From NCBI GenBank assembly GCA_020631735.1, contig CM036160.1, positions 1,224,407 through 1,288,406 of the forward strand: 64,000 bases of DNA, in the 5' to 3' direction. Positions 57,763-64,000 of this stretch are shown piece after piece. The notes beneath the pieces were generated by a model. It saw only the letters and a list, made by a program, of their open reading frames with translations, was not told where the DNA came from and did not search any database. Numbering within the stretch: position 1 is the stretch's first letter; every line of letters begins with the position of its first letter. Both the position numbers and the translations under genes were made by a program. The DNA comes from Saccharum officinarum. Its lineage: Eukaryota > Streptophyta > Magnoliopsida > Poales > Poaceae.

Positions 57763-58492
57763 CTTGTTGGCCAGCTTTGAGGGAGGTCTCTTGGACTTTT
57801 TGAGATCCTAACATCCTCTTGAGCTGAGCATACTCCCTCCCACTCATCTCCCTTGCATGATTGACAAATCAAAGTGAGATTGAGTGATCTCAAGTGCATT
57901 TGCTTGTGAGTTTGCATCTAGTTAGTACTTGGGTGATCTTTGGCTGCGGGATTCTTGTTTCGCTTGGTGGTTGCCGCCACCTAGATGGCTTGGAGGCAGT
58001 GAAGGAGTTGTAGCAAGAGTGGTGCTTGTTCTTGGCCACCTCCTAGTGACTTATGAGGGGTGTTGTGCCTTCCCGACAACTCTAGTAAATTACTCGTGTT
58101 ATTGAGTTATCTCATTTGCGGTAGGTTCTTGCGGTGCTCTTGGAGAGCTTAGCTTTGGATTGCCAATTAGTTGCCGAACCACGAAGTGATGGTTGACACA
58201 ATTAGGACGTAGCGTGCCGGCAAGCACGTGAACCTTGGGAGAAAAATCGTGTGTCTCCACTGTGATTGATTCCTTGAATTTCTTCTGGTGATTGGTCTTC
58301 ATATTATTATGATTGGTTCATTCCTCGATGTGGCGGTATAAAGATCATATACCTCTCTTTTACATTCTGCAAACTAGTTGTAACAAGCTCTTTAGTGTAA
58401 TTAGTTTTGAGAGCTTATATTATCCTTGCTAGTGTAACTTGTCACCTAGTTGAGCTCTTTAGTGTAGCTAGCTTGTGATATTTCGTAGTGAC

Positions 58493-59687
58493 TGTTGACA
58501 GTCGTTAACGTACATTACAAACCAATAAATTTCCTTGCACGTATGCACAAATATCATAGAATAGAAGGTTATTACTGATAAATTCTACGAGTTTTGGTGA
58601 TTTATAATTTTCCAGGGTGTTATCCAGAAAGTCAACAAAAGGGACCAAGGAATTAAAATAATTCATGCAATTCCGCCGCAGAACATATACTAGAAGACAC
58701 CAGAAGACACTAGAGCGAGCCGGGGCCCTAGCACCTACCAGGTGAGGCTGGGCGGCCACCCCCCTCTACATCCTTTCACAAGCTTCTAGAATTTTCCTGC
58801 ACCACCTTTGAGGAGTCATCTAGGCCGTCCCTTAAGTCGGTTTGATCGAAGGGCTCACGTGCATCCCACCAGGGTATAAATAAAGAGCCAAACCCCCTGG
58901 AGAAAGTAAGCTAGATCAAGAGCTGAAGAGCCATAGTTCCAATTCCATATCTAGGGATCTAGGCTAGCAATCAAGAGTAGACTAGTTCATCTTAGGATTA
59001 GTCTCAATTAGAGATAGAGAGATAGAGTAGAAGAGCAAAGTTCTGGAGAAGTCCCGGCCTGTCGGTGCTTCTTCACTACTGTGTTCGTCGGGATCAAGTT
59101 TCTTCGCAGGGGGCTTGCTTCTGAGACTCTTCGGTAATCAACTTCTAATTCAAGTACGTAATTTGTTCGTATTGTTCTTCAAGTTTGCAACTCTTTTGAG
59201 TACTTTGATCTTGGTAGCACCTAGGTTGAAGTTATTTTCGTAGTGTAAGCGTGGTGCTTAGGCTAGGATTACTTGTGAATGTCCCCTGATTTGCTAAATA
59301 GTGGTAGCTCACGAATGTGACTTTATAGCTTCGTTGAATCCTCTCTAGTCCACTTCCAATTAATAGGTAAAGGTAGGCTTATGCATGCTGGTAGGGGAGA
59401 ACTCTGATTTCATCCCTTATTGAAAGTTATCGCCCATTGAATGAACGATTAACAACATAGTTTATCGAGATTGGAATTATATAGTCCTTAGTAGTCTCCC
59501 TATTTTCACTATTATCTGAGCTTGATTATGATTTGGGTTAAGTTTATAGACTCAGTCATCGTCACCAACCATTCCTTTAGGTTCAATATTAAAACCGGGA
59601 TTATCTTGGTGAAGTGCTACAACAGTATTATATCTGTGCACTTGCGGATAGTTATCTTTTCTAGTGTGCATTTAATTTATACCAACA
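58493..59687 (+). mobile_element. Solo LTR (family B), nested, TSD GTGAC
   Basis: It starts TGTTGACAGTCG and ends TATACCAACA; GTGAC flanks both sides (58488-58492, 59688-59692). Length 1195 bp. TATAAATA at 58875-58882 is a likely promoter. It sits inside the copia LTR and is related to the LTR at 60021-61166. Superfamily not decided. Confidence 0.85.
58875..58882 (+). promoter_or_regulatory. Probable TATA box of the family B LTR
   Basis: TATAAATA in the sequence CAGGGTATAAATAAAGAG, about 380 bp into the LTR. Confidence 0.5.
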
Positions 59688-60020
59688 GTGACTTAGCTAT
59701 TGATTGTTATAGTGATCATAGTTACTAGAATTGTTGGATAGGTGGCTTGCAACCCTTGTAAAGCGAGAGCAAAATTGTATTTCTCCATTTGTTATACTAA
59801 CGTTTTACTGTATTGAGTTTGTAGAATTTTTAATAGGCTATTCACCCCACCCTCTAGCCATATTAGGACCTTTCACTCGCCTCAGTCGCATAAGCACCAG
59901 TTCGTAGGCCATCTTGCCTAGCGAGATATTCCATATAGTCACATGTATATATGGGTAGACTTGATCTTACACCCCATTAGGTTGGAATATAGTTGCTACT
60001 AAGGATGCCAGTGTAGGCAG

Positions 60021-61166
60021 TGTTGATGGTTGTTAACATCAATTATAAACTGTCAACATAACCTTCATATACACTTAATTCTATCACCAAACATAGGTTT
60101 AGGGGTTTAAACTAACAAATTCTATAAGTTTTGGTGAATCTATGTTTCAGTATGGTTTATCCAGAAAATCATCAGGAGAGGACCCACTTGTCAGATTAAA
60201 TCGCATATTTCACACGGGTACCAACACCAGAAGGATCTAGAAGACACCAAAAGGCAACCCGCTTCAACGAAGCTCAAGAGGCTTCTGGAACAGGCCGACC
60301 GACCAAGGCATTAGGGCGGCTGACCTATGGGACCGCCCAGTCAACCTCCGCTTTGTACATCGGTACCTCACCGCCTTAGGGTTTGCATCTACGCCGTTGC
60401 TCAAGGTCGGTTTGATCCGAGGGCTCAGAATTGATGCTCCGGCCTATATATACTAGCCCCTACCCCTTCCCTGAAGGCATCCTAAAACCCTAATTCATAT
60501 CCTCCTTGTCAGGATCAGAGCTAGCCATCAAGAGAAGATTAGTCCTCATTAGGATCTAGTCTTTAGAAATAGAGAGATGAAGAGTGAGGGAAGAGTTCGG
60601 AGGAGGTGCTCTCTCTATGGCTTGTACCTTAGCAGATTCAAGTTCTACTTGAGCTTCGTCTGAGATTTCTAAGTAAGCAACATTTATATTGTTCTTCTAG
60701 TTTGTGACTCTCTTTTGAATGCTTTAATCGATTGGCCATATGTTAAAGTAGTATTCGTAATGTAAGCGTGGTGCTTAGACTCGGTTACTCGTGGATGTAC
60801 CCTATATTCCGGATCGGCGGTAGCTCGCTATAGCCTCGTTGAATCCTTTGTAGTCCAGCTCCCGTTTGTAGGCTGAGTAGGACCTTGTTACTAAGGAGAG
60901 CATCCTCTGCTGGTGTCTTTTCTTAAGTAATGTCCCCAGATAGAACAGTAGAAGACATAGCTTACCGATATTAGAACTAGAAGACCTTAGCGATCTCCTC
61001 TACACTTCTGTTATCTTAAGTCTTGTTGCTACTCCGGGTTAAGTTAGATTGTAGTTAGTCTCACACATTTCCCTGTGGATATGATACTTGAAATACTTTT
61101 GTGTGAAAGCTACAGCAGTATGCGTGTGCTTGCGGATTAATCTGTGTGCGTTAATAAATACCAACA
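60021..61166 (+). mobile_element. Solo LTR (family B relative), TSD GGCAG
   Basis: It starts TGTTGATGGTTG and ends AATACCAACA; GGCAG flanks both sides (60016-60020, 61167-61171). Length 1146 bp. TATATATA at 60445-60452 is the probable TATA box. It shares the ends and several blocks with the LTR at 58493-59687 but is clearly diverged, so the two are independent insertions. Confidence 0.85.
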
Positions 61167-61296
61167 GGCAGTGGATTATTAGGAGCCGACACGGTTGATG
61201 CATCATCCATGGTCTGGTCAGCGTGGATGCTGTGTGGTCTTCCATGTTAAACCCCTTGATTTTGGCCGCGTTTGAGCCTATAGTACTATATGTTTG

Positions 61297-61462
61297 GATG
61301 ATTTGGTATCATCGGGACTAGTATGATTGGAGTGATTTGGTATCACTCGAGTTTGGAGTGATTTGGTATCACTCGAGTTTGGGGTGATTTGGCATCACTC
61401 GAAATTAGGATGATTTGGTATCATCTGAGAATGTGACGACTTGGGAAGATTTGGTATCTTCC
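61297..61462. repeat. Array of six small hairpins with matched stem changes
   Basis: Six inverted repeats share the loop TTGGT (TTGGC in one). The stems are GATGAT/ATCATC (61297), GAGTGAT/ATCACTC (61330 and 61356), GGGTGAT/ATCACTC with one G-T pair (61382), GATGAT/ATCATC (61409) and GGAAGAT/ATCTTCC (61444). Loop spacing is 34, 26, 26, 26 and 36 bases. It lies in the outer LTR about 1 kb before its end. Confidence 0.85.
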
Positions 61463-62397
61463 AATACTAGTGCGTTCTGACCCCTGAGAAGCCGTAGTAG
61501 AATTATATGGATATCTAAGGTCATTACTTTCGGGCATGGGATCTCATTAGGCCTATCCTAACCATTGATCATGGCAGGGACTGTGCCTATCATATGGGGA
61601 AATTTGTACACCTCTGTAGAGTTTTATTGAATCTATTTGAATAGCCACATCCTTGGAATGGGCAATGCTACCATGAGATCACCTATGATTAGAAGTTTTT
61701 ACAACTATGATAACTTGGTATGTATGTTATTAATTTGGTGAATTATAATTAACCTCGAGAACTGGTGAGGATGGTAATACCCTGCCAGGGCCCAACCTAT
61801 AACTCACACTGCCATTTTACCACCACCTATAACCTTTACCTATAACCTTCACATCCACCATTAACCAATTAACTCCACCACTAACCACCACTATATATAG
61901 CCTTCCCTTTCCACTTTACCTCCACCCAAATTATGGCTTGCTGAGTACTTTATGTACTCAATCCCCCTCCACTCTATGTTTTTAGGAAAGAAGCTCCAGG
62001 AGTATATTCAAGGATGAAGCTATTGAGGACTACGCGAGGATGGATCCACAAGGGTGCACTGAAGACGGAGCCATACAACGACACAAAGGAACTATGCTAG
62101 GATTACGACGAATAGGACATAGGAATGCGCTTAGGAATATGCTAGGGTTACGTCCACACTCCAAGCTGCCTATAGGAATGGAGCCACATCTAGATAGGAC
62201 CGCTGTCTTAGAACTCCAATAGATGATAGTGGCCCAAATAGTGTAATCCCGAAACTTATAACGTGTTTTCCCCATTAGCAATAAAAGTATGATTCTTTTT
62301 CAATATCAATCTTGTTGAATTGTGCATGTCAGCTACTGATCTAGGGACTGACACATGATGCACAGTGGACCCTAAAAGTTAGGGGCCCGACAAGGCG

Positions 62398-62985
62398 CCA
62401 CACCATTGCTGTTGTCCACCCTGCTGGGGCAGCGCCTCGGAGCCAACCAGCGAAACAGCATGACATTGCCTCGCCATGGCCACCACCAGGTGTTGGCAGA
62501 GGCGGCCTGTGCCGCGCGCTTCGAGAGATCAGCAGCCTCCGGCAAGGGCGAGGGGTTCAGCAGCCTCTGACAACGGCATGACCGAATCGACATCTCCTGC
62601 AGGTGGAGCGATGTTGGAGCCACGCTAGCTGAAGAGAATTTTTGTTTAGTGCTTGATTCGGTTAGTGGGACCTAGTCCATGTAGTCCTGTCTGCTTTTCC
62701 TATTCTTCTTCTACTTACTTCAACCTGGTGTACATCAGATAAGCTTTTTTCTATTCTAAAGTGTAAACCTAAGTTTGAAGGTCAATTTCTATTCTAACAT
62801 TGTCCGTTCGACCGTCGCAATGTGTATAGTTTGATTTTATCACAGTATGGTTCGGTTTTTTAGTACACTGGAGCTGCTCTTATCCGCATATACGTGAATA
62901 TCTCCCGCCGCTATGGATACATGGACGTTGATCGTTAAAATCATGCAAGTCATGTACATGCATCACTAAAATCATGGTCGTGATG
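62398..62985. other. Unassigned; G+C-rich then AT-rich
   Basis: The first 240 bp continue the G+C-rich sequence interrupted at 36594. An ORF on the minus strand exists but shows no recognisable motif. The rest is AT-rich and featureless. Confidence 0.3.
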
Positions 62986-62989
62986 CATG

Positions 62990-63605
62990 AGTGCTCCTTG
63001 TTCATCTATATACATAAGTGCATATCAGAATAACCACAAAGTCTTTGCTTGGTCAATATTGATGGATAGACTAAGCACAAGGGAACTACTAAAAAGAAAA
63101 AACATGGAACTCCAGGACTATACATGTGTCCTCTGTAACAATTCAACAGAACAATCTCTGCTACACCTCATGATAGACTGCCCATTTGCTTCAGATTGTT
63201 GGGGCTGGTTTGGACTCCATGCACAACAAGGCTGGGACATTAACCATTGTTTGGAGGAATTCAGAAGACAACTCCATGTCCCTTTCTTCATGGAAATAAT
63301 AATTTTGATGAGTTGGTCGATCTGGCAAGCTAGAAATGGATTGATTTTCAATAACAGACCTCCTTCAATCCTGGAGGCAAAGAGGGGCAGAATGTGCGCT
63401 GCTTCTGCATCGTGCAAGAAGTTATTTCATTTCTATTGAGATATGGTTAAGCAGCCTTTGTTTTATCTACCTAGTGAGGCTAATTTTTTTTTCATTTCCT
63501 TCTTTGTTTCTTGTGCTTGCCTTCTCACCCCCCTACTCTGTTGTGATTTACTTTCAAAAAATTACCAGTAGGGACTTGCCCCTCCTGTTTTCCTAAAAAA
63601 AAAAC
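62990..63605 (+). mobile_element. 5'-truncated L1-type LINE (zf-RVT end)
   Basis: The open frame to 63439 encodes the end of a LINE ORF2: the reverse-transcriptase zinc-binding region with NNHKVFAWSILMDRLSTREL, then CVLCNN, HLMIDCPF and the SWSIWQARN block, followed by a T-rich 3' UTR and an A tract at 63594-63603. The reverse transcriptase and endonuclease are missing, the usual 5' truncation. A clear TSD was not found, so the left border is approximate. Confidence 0.82.
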
Positions 63606-64000
63606 CATTTAAAACACTTACACGTGCTTCCTTGTTTGTCTGCTATCGAGCTGCCAACTGCTTAGGTGACCTGCAATAGCGGCAACCGGCAACCATGCAC
63701 CAGTGGCACGTCGTCTCCAGCAACCATGAACTTGGTTCTCCACTGTCTAGCGAGAGGTCAACTCCACATATATTAGAACTTGTTTGGCATGACTTCAATA
63801 GCAACTTCAACGGAGGAGTCGCACCAAACACTTTAGAAAAAGCCTTTTTTATGCATAGAGGAGGAGCTGCAATTTGTGGCTCCTCCCTCTAGCAGTCTAG
63901 CTCCTCCAGAAGAGCACGATAGGATGAGGAGTCGTCAAATAGGCACTTAATCACATTTCAAATAGTTTTCATAAATACATGTGTTGCACGTGCATATTTG
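63606..64000. other. Unassigned right edge
   Basis: No gene. Segments near 63785-63930 with TTTGGCATGACTTC and GGCTCCTCC resemble parts of a Tourist-like MITE, but paired ends and a TSD cannot be shown. Confidence 0.3.

Larger units (their letters stand above)
56703..59875 (+). mobile_element. Solo LTR, copia SIRE/Maximus-like, TSD CTCGC
   Basis: It starts TGAAAGTCTC and ends GGACCTTTCA, with CTCGC on both sides (56698-56702, 59876-59880). Without the nested LTR it is 1973 bp. The U3-like part (57180-57700) is rich in ACCGGACGC and GCGTCCGGTC-type motifs in both orientations, a trait of large grass copia LTRs. TATATATA at 57755-57762 is a probable promoter box, followed by the R-U5-like text rich in TTGTG. 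No internal region. Confidence 0.8.
36595..62392 (+). mobile_element. Outer solo LTR (chromovirus type), split by nested insertions
   Basis: It starts TGTAACACCCTG at 36595 and ends GGGCCCGACA at 62392, flanked by AGGCA and AGGCG, a TSD with one transition. Its pieces are 36595-38100, 39530 to about 40157, 55584-56702, 59881-60020 and 61172-62392, about 4.6 kb in total. Near its 3' end the sequence GCTGAGTACTTTATGTACTC mirrors a stretch at a similar distance from the end of the 1538-5410 LTR, which supports continuity across the insertions. No internal domain or PBS follows, so it is a solo LTR. The borders are inferred by eye. Confidence 0.6.

Noticed and set aside
61297..61462. CRISPR-like look of the regular repeat array
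   Set aside because: The period is short, the stems vary, there are no unique spacers, and it lies inside a plant LTR.
63695..63930. MITE near the right edge
   Set aside because: Some MITE-like words are present, but I could not pair the ends or find a TSD.

Overview
The window is repeat-rich nuclear DNA of a grass. Long chromovirus LTR retrotransposons, CACTA elements whose ends carry TTTGCCGAG/CTCGGCAAA repeats, Tourist- and Stowaway-type MITEs and a Helitron carrying gene fragments point to a panicoid (sorghum, sugarcane or maize-like) genome; the species cannot be fixed from the sequence. No intact ordinary host gene is visible. Almost everything is a transposable element, many bounded to the base by a target-site duplication (TSD).

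Left part (1-23.9 kb). Two related MITEs lie before a Ty3/gypsy chromovirus (1538-13620) with an exceptionally long 5' LTR. Between its primer-binding site and gag it carries an extra ORF (6204-7178) whose protein begins with the histone H3 tail: 13 of 13 residues identical after the initiator Met and 19 of 21 overall. The pol gene of the same element ends in a chromodomain, so it seems to encode both a histone-tail look-alike and a histone-tail reader. This is the most striking thing in the window. Its 3' LTR runs into a 100-N gap. Beyond the gap are a SINE, a Helitron with a WD40-gene fragment, a decayed hAT transposon and a Hop/STI1 co-chaperone pseudogene.

Middle part (23.9-35.3 kb). An 11.4-kb CACTA element (TSD AGC) sits just upstream of the Hop pseudogene. 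It carries remnants of a TNP2-type transposase gene and a second multi-exon gene, both broken by stops, plus a foldback with arms of about 420 bp, a minisatellite and a second copy of its own left terminus.

Right part (36.6-62.4 kb). One ancestral solo LTR of about 4.6 kb (36595-62392) has been opened by a non-autonomous CACTA, by a minus-strand chromovirus solo LTR that itself received a complete young minus-strand chromovirus (41071-52893, TSD TGTGG), by a copia-type solo LTR that received another solo LTR, and by one more solo LTR. The young chromovirus has two LTRs of 2882 bp that differ at five sites, all C-to-T type changes in CG or CHG context. It also has an ORF upstream of gag, without the H3 tail. 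The outer LTR contains six small hairpins with a near-constant loop and stems that change together. A 5'-truncated LINE lies near the right end.

Working logic: the genes here serve transposition (gag-pol; TNP2 and its partner; hAT transposase). In both chromoviruses all four upstream ORF and gag starts follow directly on YAG, the form of a splice acceptor, which suggests that spliced mRNAs supply these proteins.
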